Of a DNA stretch of 40,709 bases, positions 24,210-32,577 are shown in pieces. Origin of the DNA: Halieaceae bacterium UBA6060 (lineage in GTDB: Bacteria > Pseudomonadota > Gammaproteobacteria > Pseudomonadales > Halieaceae); NCBI GenBank assembly GCA_002428935.1, contig DIYG01000111.1, forward strand, positions 3,625-44,333, given 5' to 3'. The notes below the pieces were generated by a model that did not search any database, was not told where the DNA came from, and saw only the letters and a program-made list of their open reading frames with translations. A program made the position numbers and the translations under genes. Positions within the stretch are counted from its first letter, which is position 1, and every line of letters begins with the position of its first letter.

Positions 24210-25058
24210 ATGGGTAGCCTCGAAAATCAGGTTGCGCTGATCACCGGGGGAGCGTCAGGACTTGGCCTTGCCATTGTCGAGCGCTTTCTTGAAGAAGGCG
24301 CAAAGGTAGTCGTACTGGACAAGTCTGAAGTGGGTTTAGGAGCCCTCGAAGAGCGGCGGGACCCTCGCGTTGTTGGGGTCGCTGGCGACGTTCGCTCTAT
24401 GACTGACAATCTGCAGGCGGTAGAAGCTTGCGTAGAGCATTTTGGAAGACTCGATTGCGCCATTGGAAATGCCGGGATTTGGGACTTCAATGCAGCGATA
24501 GTCGATCTAGCGCAAGACCTGCTAGCTCCGGGGTTTGATGAGGTATTTCAGACAAACGTGTTGGGCTATCTAAACCTGGCCAAGGCGGCCTTGCCCGCTC
24601 TGGTTGAAAGTAAAGGGTCCATAACTTACACCCTTTCCAATGCCGCTTTTCATCCTGCCGGCGGGGGAGCTTTGTACACCGCGAGTAAGCACGCGGTGGT
24701 GGGGCTTGTGAAGCAGCTTGCCTACGAGTTTGCTCCCAATGTAAGGGTAAACGGTGTGGCTCCCGGTGCCATACCGACCAATCTCCGAGGGCCAAAGTCG
24801 CTGGGCTTGCACGATGCAGAGTTTCCCGTAGCCATGTTCCGAGAAGTCGCTCCAGGCTTACTCCCGGTGGGATGTTTACCTGGAGGAGAGGACTACGCGG
24901 GAGCATACGTACTATTCGCATCGCGACGCGACCACGTCCCCTCCACTGGGACGGTTCTGAACCATGACGGAGGTTTTTCCGCAGCCGGCTTAGATCGCTG
25001 CCGTGCCGGGGACGATCTGCCAGAAAAGTTGGGTATCAAACAGGAATTACAGTCATGA
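24210..25058 (+). CDS. cis-2,3-dihydrodiol dehydrogenase, BphB/HcaB-like
   Basis: SDR enzyme of 282 residues that oxidises the dioxygenase product to a catechol with NAD+. The match to BphB is close: LITGGASGLG at residues 10-19, VLDKS with the Asp that selects NAD, GDVRS, IGNAGIWD, and the Ser143-Tyr156-Lys160 triad (YTASK). The NYDGG-type ending (LNHDGGFSAAG) is also family-like. It lies 18 bases after the alpha subunit and overlaps the extradiol gene by four bases (ATGA), so they share an operon. Confidence 0.93.
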   Translation: MGSLENQVALITGGASGLGLAIVERFLEEGAKVVVLDKSEVGLGALEERRDPRVVGVAGDVRSMTDNLQAVEACVEHFGRLDCAIGNAGIWDFNAAIVDLAQDLLAPGFDEVFQTNVLGYLNLAKAALPALVESKGSITYTLSNAAFHPAGGGALYTASKHAVVGLVKQLAYEFAPNVRVNGVAPGAIPTNLRGPKSLGLHDAEFPVAMFREVAPGLLPVGCLPGGEDYAGAYVLFASRRDHVPSTGTVLNHDGGFSAAGLDRCRAGDDLPEKLGIKQELQS

Positions 25059-25933
25059 ACGTACGCTCTTTGGGTTATCTAGGGGTTCAATCCAACAAAC
25101 TCGACGCGTGGAGACAGTACTGTACGGATTTCCTGGGGCTCATGGACGTAAGCTCGAGTGACGCTGAACAGCGCTACCGTATGGATAATCAGGCCTGGCG
25201 TCTAAGTGTCTGTAAAGGAGAGCAAGAGGACCTCAGCTACGTTGGTTTCGAAGTGTCCAACGGTGAAAGTCTTGCTGAGCTTCGCGCTCGCTTGGAGTCG
25301 TTGGGTTATCACGCCCAGCGCGATGATGAACTCGCAGCCGACCGAGGCGTGATCGAACTATGGCGGCTTACCGATCCCGACGGGCTTCAGATCGAGTTGT
25401 ACCACGGGGCCACAGATGTATCGGAGTGTAGGTTTGTGTCGCCGACCGGTGTGAAAGGTTTCGTCACTGCGGAGGAAGGGTTTGGACACATAGTGCTTTA
25501 CACCAAAGATATTGAGCTGAAAAAGCGCTTTTATCTGGATGGCTTGGGCTTTCGTTTATCCGACACCATGACCTTGGGGCCAGCGGAAGTGATTTTCCTC
25601 CACTGCAACACGCGACACCACACCCTCGCATTGGCCGAGGCTCCCGTCGAGCGTCACCTCAATCATCTAATGCTGCAGGTTGCGGAGTTCAATGACGTGG
25701 GATATGCCCTTGATAAGGCCATGGAGATGGATATTCCCATAACGGCAAGCCTGGGATGCCATACCAACGATCGTATGCTCTCTTTCTACGCGCAGACTCC
25801 GTCAGGGTTTGATGTGGAGTTTGGATTTGGCGGCGCGACGATAGGGCCTAACTGGTCCGTTGCCCACTACAACTCCGCGAGCCTCTGGGGCCACAAGCGA
25901 GATGCGTTGATGGGGTCGACCACCCCCGACTGA
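25055..25933 (+). CDS. type I extradiol ring-cleavage dioxygenase, BphC-like
   Basis: 292-residue vicinal-oxygen-chelate dioxygenase that cleaves a catechol next to the hydroxyls (meta cleavage). It has two repeated domains. The Fe(II) ligands are His145 (FGHIVLYT), His204 (LNHLMLQV) and Glu255 (DVEFGFGG); the catalytic His189 and Tyr245 region (SFYAQTPSGFDVEFG) fits the family. BphC/HsaC-type, so the expected ring substrate carries a side chain at position 3, such as 2,3-dihydroxybiphenyl or similar. This is not the MhpB type usually paired with phenylpropionate. Start overlaps the previous stop. Confidence 0.94.
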   Translation: MNVRSLGYLGVQSNKLDAWRQYCTDFLGLMDVSSSDAEQRYRMDNQAWRLSVCKGEQEDLSYVGFEVSNGESLAELRARLESLGYHAQRDDELAADRGVIELWRLTDPDGLQIELYHGATDVSECRFVSPTGVKGFVTAEEGFGHIVLYTKDIELKKRFYLDGLGFRLSDTMTLGPAEVIFLHCNTRHHTLALAEAPVERHLNHLMLQVAEFNDVGYALDKAMEMDIPITASLGCHTNDRMLSFYAQTPSGFDVEFGFGGATIGPNWSVAHYNSASLWGHKRDALMGSTTPD

Positions 25934-25958
25934 CTCAGACCACTACTGGAGATAACCT

Positions 25959-26813
25959 ATGAATGCGCAGCTTCCCTTGGAAGAGGAGACCAGCCGGTTT
26001 GTTGACCTCGCCGGTCTACGAGTTCACTACAACGAAGCAGGAGCGGGCCACCCAGTGATCTTTATTCATGGGTCTGGGCCCGGGGCGACCGGCTGGAGTA
26101 ACTTTTCCCAGAACCTGGTGCATTTGGCCGAGAGCTTTCACGTTATTGCTCTGGATTGCCCGGGATGGGGAAAGAGCGACACGCCAAGCGCAGAACAGTC
26201 AGACCTGGTCGAGGTTGTTCGCGAATTGATGGACAAGCTCCAACTCGAAAAAGCTGCTCTAGTGGGAAACTCCATGGGTGGCGCGGTATCTATCAGCTTC
26301 GCGGTACGTTACCCAGGGCGGATATCGCACTTGATTACCATGGGGTCTCCCTGTCCGGTTCCTAACGTGTTCTCCGAGACGATGACTACCGAGGGACTGA
26401 AAATCCTATTTGAAGCTTACGCACAGCCTTCACCGGAGAACTTCAAGAAGCTAGTGGAAGTCATGTGCTTTGATCCCAGTTTTGCTACGGACGAACTCGC
26501 AGCCCAACGATCTGCCGCAGCTTTGGCGACGCCCGATCATCTGAAGAAATTTCTGCAACCTGATAATTTCGCAACTCTATTGCCAGGCTTCTTTGAGCTG
26601 GGCGGCAAGATTCCTCAAATATCTGTGCCTACCCTTGCAATCCATGGTCGAAATGATCGCACCGTGCACTACGAAAACTCTCTTCAACTCGTTTCAATGA
26701 TTCCAAATTCTCGTTTGTTGCTGCTAAATCAATGTGGTCATTGGGCTCAGCTCGAACACTCGGCAGAATTTAATCGCAGTGTTGCTGAATTCCTTCAGCA
26801 TTCCTATGGTTGA
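25959..26813 (+). CDS. alpha/beta hydrolase, meta-cleavage product (C-C) hydrolase
   Basis: 284-residue hydrolase of the BphD/MhpC type that splits the ring-fission product into 2-hydroxypenta-2,4-dienoate and an acid. The nucleophile elbow GNSMGG has Ser105, with Asp233 (GRNDRTV) and His261 (CGHWAQLEH) completing the triad; the HGSGPGATGW oxyanion motif is near residues 37-46. It lies 25 bases after the extradiol gene behind a GGAGAT Shine-Dalgarno. A BphD/MhpC/HsaD choice cannot be made from the motifs. A short palindrome follows it. Confidence 0.93.
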   Translation: MNAQLPLEEETSRFVDLAGLRVHYNEAGAGHPVIFIHGSGPGATGWSNFSQNLVHLAESFHVIALDCPGWGKSDTPSAEQSDLVEVVRELMDKLQLEKAALVGNSMGGAVSISFAVRYPGRISHLITMGSPCPVPNVFSETMTTEGLKILFEAYAQPSPENFKKLVEVMCFDPSFATDELAAQRSAAALATPDHLKKFLQPDNFATLLPGFFELGGKIPQISVPTLAIHGRNDRTVHYENSLQLVSMIPNSRLLLLNQCGHWAQLEHSAEFNRSVAEFLQHSYG

Positions 26814-26839
26814 AAGGCTTCCATTGCGACGCAAAACAA

Positions 26840-26854
26840 ACAGTCTTGGACTGT
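26840..26854. repeat. 15-bp perfect inverted repeat before the second AraC gene
   Basis: ACAGTC-TTG-GACTGT, 26 bases after the hydrolase stop and 57 bases before the AraC start. No T tract follows, so it is a better candidate operator than terminator. Confidence 0.5.
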
Positions 26855-26884
26855 GTCGTGAGCATTGGATGAGCGATTGGAACC

Positions 26885-26902
26885 CGTAGGCGTAGGCGTA
26901 GG
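26885..26902. repeat. three tandem 6-bp units
   Basis: CGTAGG repeated three times, directly before the GTG of the second AraC gene. A slippage-prone microsatellite in the leader; a change in copy number would alter the spacing upstream of the start codon. Confidence 0.75.
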
Positions 26903-26911
26903 CGACTGAGA

Positions 26912-27835
26912 GTGAACTCACACGCAAACGAAAATGAATACCGCCGTGTTGCCATGGATGACGTCAATTATGGTGTCGTCGCCTTGAGTAGCTCCTTTCA
27001 GATGCAGCGGCAACAGTCTCAGTACTCGTACTGCTACTTGGTAGAGCGCGGGGATCTGGAGTGGGAAATCTACCAGCCAGAAGTCTGCCGAATGAGAGTG
27101 CCCCAAGGCGCTATTGTTGCGGTGAGCGGGCTGATTCCCCATGTCATACGCAGCGCCATATCGAGCAATGAGGTTTTGGACCTTGACCCCGAGTGTATAG
27201 AGCCCTTAACGGCAGACGGTGGAGAAGATACACGCCTGATCGTTGGTCGAGTCAAGAACGATGCGATCACTTTTGCCGGCGCGTTCTTGGGCCTACAAAT
27301 CATTACCCCCGAAAAAGCGCCTCGTATTCATTGGCGAATTTGGAATGCGTACAAGCTCATCGAAGATGAGCTTCGCGATCAGGAGATTGGAGTTGAGAAA
27401 ACGGTTCGACTGTTGTCGGAAACCATCATGCTCAACGAAATGCGTTTCGTACAAGACAGTGTAGTGGGTCAGGCCAATGTGCTGGGTGCGGTGAATGACC
27501 GACGCTTGATTCGCAGTCTACTGGCGATTGGAAGAGATCCCGGAAGAAAGTGGACCATAGACGACCTGGCCGAAGTCGCAAGTATGTCTCGCACGGCCTT
27601 TGCTTCTCGATTTAAGAGTCTCCTTGGGGTTACCCCTTCGGAAGCGGTCCGCTATGCGCGGCTGGCTAGATCCCTTTACGCCCTTGAAAACACCGCGGTC
27701 TCCATCGAGCACATCAGCGACAGTTGTGGCTACAGCTCTGCGGCCGCGTTTGTGCGCGCGTTTCAGAAGGAGTTTGGTATGACCGCCACGCGTTGGCGCG
27801 CCGAGCACGGAAGCCCAAAAGCCTCCACAAACTGA
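26912..27835 (+). CDS. AraC family transcriptional regulator (second copy)
   Basis: 307-residue paralogue of the regulator at 20798-21718. Shared blocks are the SGLIPH.IRSA segment, IEDELRD, LLSET, and both helix-turn-helix motifs (MSRTAFASRFKSLLG and ISDSCGYSSAAAFVRAFQKEFG). It has an unusual leader: tandem CGTAGG units and a palindrome. GTG start. It sits inside the catabolic run, between the hydrolase and the CoA ligase, and its 3' end overlaps the possible upstream starts of the ligase. Ligand and targets are unknown; it may read an intermediate different from the one read by the first copy. Confidence 0.92.
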   Translation: MNSHANENEYRRVAMDDVNYGVVALSSSFQMQRQQSQYSYCYLVERGDLEWEIYQPEVCRMRVPQGAIVAVSGLIPHVIRSAISSNEVLDLDPECIEPLTADGGEDTRLIVGRVKNDAITFAGAFLGLQIITPEKAPRIHWRIWNAYKLIEDELRDQEIGVEKTVRLLSETIMLNEMRFVQDSVVGQANVLGAVNDRRLIRSLLAIGRDPGRKWTIDDLAEVASMSRTAFASRFKSLLGVTPSEAVRYARLARSLYALENTAVSIEHISDSCGYSSAAAFVRAFQKEFGMTATRWRAEHGSPKASTN

Positions 27836-29595
27836 TCCTAGAGGGTGTAGCCATAAACAACTTCAGCCTACCCGGTTTCAAGTTCACTGGTGCAGAAGCA
27901 AGTCGAACGCTGGAGGGTGTTTCCCTGCAGCTCGACGATCTGCCAACCAGTACCTATGAACTGCTTAGACTGCTGGCTAGGAGGTACTCGGACCGGGTGG
28001 CTTTGCGTTACCTCCCTCGAGGATTGCCTGGCGAAAACTCGGTTAGTTACAGCTACTCGGAGTTGTTGGAGCAGATCACGCGAGCAGCCAATGCCTTCCA
28101 CTCCCTTGGAGTTCGAGGTGATTCCGCGGTTTCCCTATTGCTCCCGAACGTGCCTCAGAGTCATTTCGCGCTGTGGGGTGGGGCTGCGGTTGGCGTGGCA
28201 AATCCCATCAACCCAATGCTAGAAGCGGAACACATCGCTTCCATATTAAATGAGGTTGGGGCCAAGGTGCTTGTAACGGTGTCTTCTAAACACGACGCAG
28301 ACCTTTGGCAAAAAGTGGAATCTCTTCGAAGGCAGGTGCCTTCCCTAGATTACGTGTTGACTGTCGAGTCCACAGATGCCGAATTGCCCCAAGGGTCAGA
28401 CGCCAATTCCCCGGTCAATGAAGACGGCGTGATCGATTTCGACACGTGTATTGCGAAACAGCCGGCCGACCGTTTGGCGTTTCAAAGAAGTATTGATTGC
28501 ACGGACGTTGCCTCGTGGTTCCATACGGGAGGTACGACGGGCGCGCCCAAGCTGGCTCCGCACACTCATTTCAATGAGGTCGTCTGCGCGGTACAACTCG
28601 CGCTGAGCCTACAGGGAGCTGATGCTAGTTCGGCTCCCGTGGGTTTGTGTGGATTACCGCTGTTTCACGTGAACGCTGTTTTCATAACGGGGCTTGCTCT
28701 TTGGTTACAGGGAGGAGAGGCCGTTTTAGCCACTTCAGCCGGCTACAGAACGCCAGAAGTCTTGGCCAATTTCTGGGCCCTGGTGCAGGAATATGGAGTA
28801 ACCATGTTCAGCGCGGTTCCGACCATTCTTACGGAGCTTCTGCACCTGGATTCCAGCGGCTACAACCTGGAATCCCTGGAGTACGCTGTTTGCGGTGCCG
28901 CACCCCTGGCGACGGAGCTGGCTCGTCAGTTCGAAGAAAAAACCGGATTGGTGTTGATAGAGGGTTACGGTCAGACCGAAGGCACCTGCGCGACCACCTT
29001 AAACCCACGGTATGGCGAACGGCGTATTGGATCTGTGGGTTGTCCACTTCCCTGGGTGCAGGTGCGTATCGCAGAGATGGATGAAGCAGGAGCTGTCGTA
29101 AGGGACTGCGAAGTGGGTGAATCAGGCGTTGTGCTGGTGAAAGGCCCCAACGTATTCCCTGGCTACAAGCGACCGGAGCAGAACGTTTCGCTCTGGGTGG
29201 AAGAGGAGTGGCTCATTAGCGGCGACCTCGGTCGATTGGATGAAGATGGCTATCTTTGGTTGGTGGGTCGCAGTAAGGACCTCATCATCCGCGGAGGGCA
29301 CAACATTGACCCGCAGCTCATAGAAGAAGCTTTTTATCGACACGATGCTGTCGCCGAAGCCGCTGCGGTGGGTAAGCCAGACGAGAGGCTCGGTGAGCTG
29401 CCGGTCGTTTTCATACAGATAAAACCGGGTGCAACCGTTTCCGCAGAGGAACTTCTCGACTACGCCGCCGAAACTATATCGGAAAGAGCGGCCATTCCTA
29501 AGGAAGTTCACTTTGTTGAGAGCATGCCGGTGACGGCCGTAGGCAAGATATTCAAACCAGATCTGCGTCGAAGAGTATGCAACGGAGCATCGTAG
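27796..29595 (+). CDS. acyl-CoA synthetase/ligase (ANL superfamily)
   Basis: AMP-forming ligase that converts a carboxylic acid to its CoA thioester. The ANL core motifs are present: the P-loop-like FHTGGTTGAPKL, EGYGQTEGTC, the ISGDLGRLDEDGYLW and the GRSKDLIIRGG hinge, and the C-terminal AVGKIFKP with the catalytic Lys. The substrate acid cannot be read. The 5' end is doubtful. In-frame TTG codons lie at 27724 and 27796 with no Shine-Dalgarno. The conserved region starts only after 27853, where ATA follows GAGGGT by seven bases. No in-frame ATG or GTG exists before the conserved region. I give the TTG at 27796 as the default. The region overlaps the AraC gene on either TTG choice. Confidence 0.88.
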   Translation, partial: ARRARKPKSLHKLILEGVAINNFSLPGFKFTGAEASRTLEGVSLQLDDLPTSTYELLRLLARRYSDRVALRYLPRGLPGENSVSYSYSELLEQITRAANAFHSLGVRGDSAVSLLLPNVPQSHFALWGGAAVGVANPINPMLEAEHIASILNEVGAKVLVTVSSKHDADLWQKVESLRRQVPSLDYVLTVESTDAELPQGSDANSPVNEDGVIDFDTCIAKQPADRLAFQRSIDCTDVASWFHTGGTTGAPKLAPHTHFNEVVCAVQLALSLQGADASSAPVGLCGLPLFHVNAVFITGLALWLQGGEAVLATSAGYRTPEVLANFWALVQEYGVTMFSAVPTILTELLHLDSSGYNLESLEYAVCGAAPLATELARQFEEKTGLVLIEGYGQTEGTCATTLNPRYGERRIGSVGCPLPWVQVRIAEMDEAGAVVRDCEVGESGVVLVKGPNVFPGYKRPEQNVSLWVEEEWLISGDLGRLDEDGYLWLVGRSKDLIIRGGHNIDPQLIEEAFYRHDAVAEAAAVGKPDERLGELPVVFIQIKPGATVSAEELLDYAAETISERAAIPKEVHFVESMPVTAVGKIFKPDLRRRVCNGAS

Positions 29596-29717
29596 CCGCC
29601 GCGTTTTCCCTAGAGCCGCTTCCCTGAGGCTGCGGCCTCCGTTGGAGCAAATGGCGCGGTAGTTCTTATCTGCGACGGGTAGTCGTCGCGTGTTTTCTAG
29701 AAAAAGCTGAGCAAATT

Positions 29718-30506
29718 ATGGATCAAGACCTCATAGATCGTTGCGGAGATGAGCTCTACGAAGCTCTAAGGCGCGCTGTCCCTGTCCTGCCACTTTCAGA
29801 GCGTCATGACGGTATCTCCGTTGATTTGGCCTATCGGATTAGCCGGCGCGTGTTGCAGCGACGGGTCGATGACGATGGCGAGAGGGTGGTTGGTAAGAAG
29901 ATAGGTGTGACTAGCGAGCCCGTCCAAAAAATGCTCGGGGTGTTTCAACCTGACTTTGGATTTCTCACCAACACAATGGAGTATCCCAATGGTGCCGAAA
30001 TTCCTGTCCGCGAGAACTTAATTGCTCCGCGAGCCGAGGGTGAAATAGCGTTTCGTTTAAAAAAGGATTTGGTTGGTCCGGGGGTGACCGAGGCCGATGT
30101 CTTGGAAGCTACCGCAGGAATCATGCCTTGCTTTGAGATCGTTGATTCAAGAATTGAAGACTGGAGGATCAAGATTCAAGACACGGTTGCAGATAACGCC
30201 TCCTGTGGAGCCTATGTCCTCGGTGATGCGGAGGTGGACCCCAGAAACTTAGATCTCCCTAGCTTGGAGATGAAAATCTTCAAGAACGATGAGCTCCACT
30301 CTGTAGGCCTTGGTTCGGCGGTGCAGGGGAACCCACTGACTGCCGTTGCGTGGTTGGCGAATACCTTGGGCAGGTTTTCTATTCCATTCAGGGCGGGGGA
30401 GGTGATTCTGTCTGGATCCCTTGGGCCGCTGATCCCGGTCACCTCGGGAGACGAAATGAGCCTGGAGCTCGCTGGTGTTGGCGCCTGCCGGTGCAGCTTC
30501 GTGTAG
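29718..30506 (+). CDS. 2-keto-4-pentenoate hydratase
   Basis: 262-residue enzyme of the MhpD/BphH/DmpE family that hydrates 2-hydroxypenta-2,4-dienoate (released by the hydrolase) to 4-hydroxy-2-oxovalerate. The KIGVTSEPVQKMLGV segment, the GEIAFRL metal-binding region near residue 107, and the SG-rich C-terminal tail (ILSGSLGPLIPV) are typical; fumarylacetoacetate-hydrolase fold. ATG 122 bases after the ligase, a gap without a clear promoter. It starts the hydratase-dehydrogenase-aldolase set. Confidence 0.92.
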   Translation: MDQDLIDRCGDELYEALRRAVPVLPLSERHDGISVDLAYRISRRVLQRRVDDDGERVVGKKIGVTSEPVQKMLGVFQPDFGFLTNTMEYPNGAEIPVRENLIAPRAEGEIAFRLKKDLVGPGVTEADVLEATAGIMPCFEIVDSRIEDWRIKIQDTVADNASCGAYVLGDAEVDPRNLDLPSLEMKIFKNDELHSVGLGSAVQGNPLTAVAWLANTLGRFSIPFRAGEVILSGSLGPLIPVTSGDEMSLELAGVGACRCSFV

Positions 30507-30605
30507 CAAATCGAGGGCAGATGACGGAGGCAATACAACAAGATGGGTGATTCAACACCGTTGCTGTGACCTTTGGTTCTACATTGAGCATCCCATGGAG
30601 AGGAA

Positions 30606-31514
30606 ATGAGCGAAACAATCAAAGCGGCCATCATTGGTCCTGGAAATATAGGAACGGATTTACTCATGAAGGCTCAGCGGAGCGCGCTGATCGAGCCTGT
30701 TTGGATGGTAGGCGTGGATCCAGATTCTCCTGGCCTGGCCAGAGCAAACTCCATGGGCTTAAAAACAACCGCCGATGGAGTGGAGGGGATGGCGCCTCAC
30801 ATGCGTGAGGATGATGTGAAAATATGCTTTGACGCAACGAGCGCCTACGTCCACGCCGATAACAGCCGTAGGGTTCAGGAGCAGGGCGCGGTTATGATTG
30901 ATCTTACCCCCGCGGCTATCGGCCCCTTCTGCGTTCCTCCGGTTAATTTGGCCGACGCCGTCGCTGAACGGGCGATGAATGTGAATATGGTTACCTGCGG
31001 AGGTCAGGCGACAATTCCTCTGGTTGCGGCGGTGAGTCGCGTACAAGAGGTTTCCTACGCAGAGATCATCGCTACCGTAAGTTCAAAGTCTGCTGGCCCC
31101 GGCACCCGTAAAAACATCGATGAGTTCACCCGCACCACGGCCCGGGGGATAGAAGACTGCGGGGGTGCCAAATCTGGTAAGGCCATCATCATAATTAACC
31201 CGGCGGAGCCACCGCTGATCATGAGAGACACGGTTCATTGCTTGACCCTGGGTGATCCAGACGAGGAGCAAATACGGCAATCTGTGAATGCGATGATTGC
31301 TGAAGTACAGAAGTACGTCCCCGGTTACACCCTCAAAAATGGACCAGTTTTCGATGGAAACCGCGTGTCCATGTATCTCGAAGTAGAAGGTTTGGGCGAC
31401 TTCTTACCCCGTTACGCCGGAAACCTCGACATCATGACTGCGGCGGGTTTACGAACCGCTGAGATGTATGCCGAGGAAATGCTAGCGGGCACATTTGTCC
31501 CGGCAGCAGCCTGA
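30606..31514 (+). CDS. acetaldehyde dehydrogenase (acylating)
   Basis: 302-residue partner of the aldolase, oxidising acetaldehyde to acetyl-CoA with NAD+ and CoA; in this family (DmpF/MhpF/BphJ) the two form a channelling complex. The N-terminal NAD motif IIGPGNIGTDL is at residues 9-19 and the catalytic Cys131 lies in VTCGGQATIP. The SKSAGPGTRKNIDEFT stretch is also diagnostic. A GAGAGGA Shine-Dalgarno precedes the ATG. The 99-base upstream gap is quiet. Confidence 0.96.
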   Translation: MSETIKAAIIGPGNIGTDLLMKAQRSALIEPVWMVGVDPDSPGLARANSMGLKTTADGVEGMAPHMREDDVKICFDATSAYVHADNSRRVQEQGAVMIDLTPAAIGPFCVPPVNLADAVAERAMNVNMVTCGGQATIPLVAAVSRVQEVSYAEIIATVSSKSAGPGTRKNIDEFTRTTARGIEDCGGAKSGKAIIIINPAEPPLIMRDTVHCLTLGDPDEEQIRQSVNAMIAEVQKYVPGYTLKNGPVFDGNRVSMYLEVEGLGDFLPRYAGNLDIMTAAGLRTAEMYAEEMLAGTFVPAAA

Positions 31515-31527
31515 GGAGCTACTGACT

Positions 31528-32577
31528 ATGGACCTTAAGGGAAAAAAGATTACGGTGCACGATATGTGCCTGCGCGATGGAATGCATCCCAAGCGCCATC
31601 AAATAAGCGTAGATGACATGGTCGTGATAGCTCGGGCCATGAACGACGCTGGTGTGCCTCTTATTGAAGTGACCCACGGCGATGGCCTGGGTGGAGCCTC
31701 GGTAAACTATGGTTTCCCCGCCGCGTCAGACGAAGCTTACCTCAAGGCCGTTTGCGACGCGGTGGACACCACAAAGGTTTCGGCGCTTCTGTTGCCGGGG
31801 ATAGGCACCGTTGATGATCTCAAGATGGCCGTGGATTGTGGGATCTCTACGATTCGTGTCGCTACCCACTGTAGCGAGGCGGATGTTGCTGAGCAGCACC
31901 TGACCGTGGCCGCCAAGATGAAACACCTGGACACCGTGGGCTTTTTGATGATGGCTCACATGCTGGACCCAGATCAGCTTTTGGTGCAGTTACAGAAGAT
32001 GGAGGACTACGGCGCCAACTGTGTATACATAACCGATTCCGCAGGTTACATGTTGCCCGAAGATGTCACAGAGCGCGTGGCGTTAGCGCGTGCCGAACTC
32101 AGGCCAGAAACGGAGATTGGATTTCACGGTCACCATAATCTCGCTATGGGCGTAGCAAACTCTATTGCTGCCGTTGCGGCTGGAGCAAACCGAGTTGACG
32201 GATCTATGGCGGGCCTTGGAGCGGGCGCTGGAAATACACCGCTAGAAGTCTTTCTTGCCGTATGTGAACGGATGGGTATCCAAACAGGGGTGGATTTGTT
32301 TAAAGCGATGGATATCGCCGAAGACTTGATTGTGCCGCTCATGGACCAGCAGGTGCGGGTTGGTCGCGATGCGCTCTCCCTAGGCTATGCTGGCGTTTAC
32401 TCGTCGTTTCTTCTTTTTGCCAAGCGTTCGGCGGCGAAGTACAAACTGTCGAGCCGAGACATACTTCTTGAATTGGGGCGAAGAGGTACCGTTGGTGGCC
32501 AGGAAGATATGATCGAAGACCTGGCTCTTGATATGGCTAAGGCTCGGGATGCGTGTGTCGGTGCGTGCCGAGCATAA
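31528..32577 (+). CDS. 4-hydroxy-2-oxovalerate aldolase
   Basis: 349-residue Mn-dependent class II aldolase (DmpG/MhpE/BphI) that splits 4-hydroxy-2-oxovalerate into pyruvate and acetaldehyde. Catalytic Arg16, Asp17 and His20 lie in LRDGMH, and the metal-binding GFHGHHNLAMG is present. A longer frame begins at 31495, but the ATG at 31528 has a GAGGAGC Shine-Dalgarno and gives the family N-terminus. It starts 13 bases after the dehydrogenase, ends the meta-cleavage run, and converges on the paa operon. Confidence 0.96.
   Translation: MDLKGKKITVHDMCLRDGMHPKRHQISVDDMVVIARAMNDAGVPLIEVTHGDGLGGASVNYGFPAASDEAYLKAVCDAVDTTKVSALLLPGIGTVDDLKMAVDCGISTIRVATHCSEADVAEQHLTVAAKMKHLDTVGFLMMAHMLDPDQLLVQLQKMEDYGANCVYITDSAGYMLPEDVTERVALARAELRPETEIGFHGHHNLAMGVANSIAAVAAGANRVDGSMAGLGAGAGNTPLEVFLAVCERMGIQTGVDLFKAMDIAEDLIVPLMDQQVRVGRDALSLGYAGVYSSFLLFAKRSAAKYKLSSRDILLELGRRGTVGGQEDMIEDLALDMAKARDACVGACRA

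Noticed and set aside
16984..32577. Naming the cluster as biphenyl, phenylpropionate or ibuprofen degradation
   Set aside because: Active-site motifs are shared by all these families; no residue or neighbour settles the substrate.
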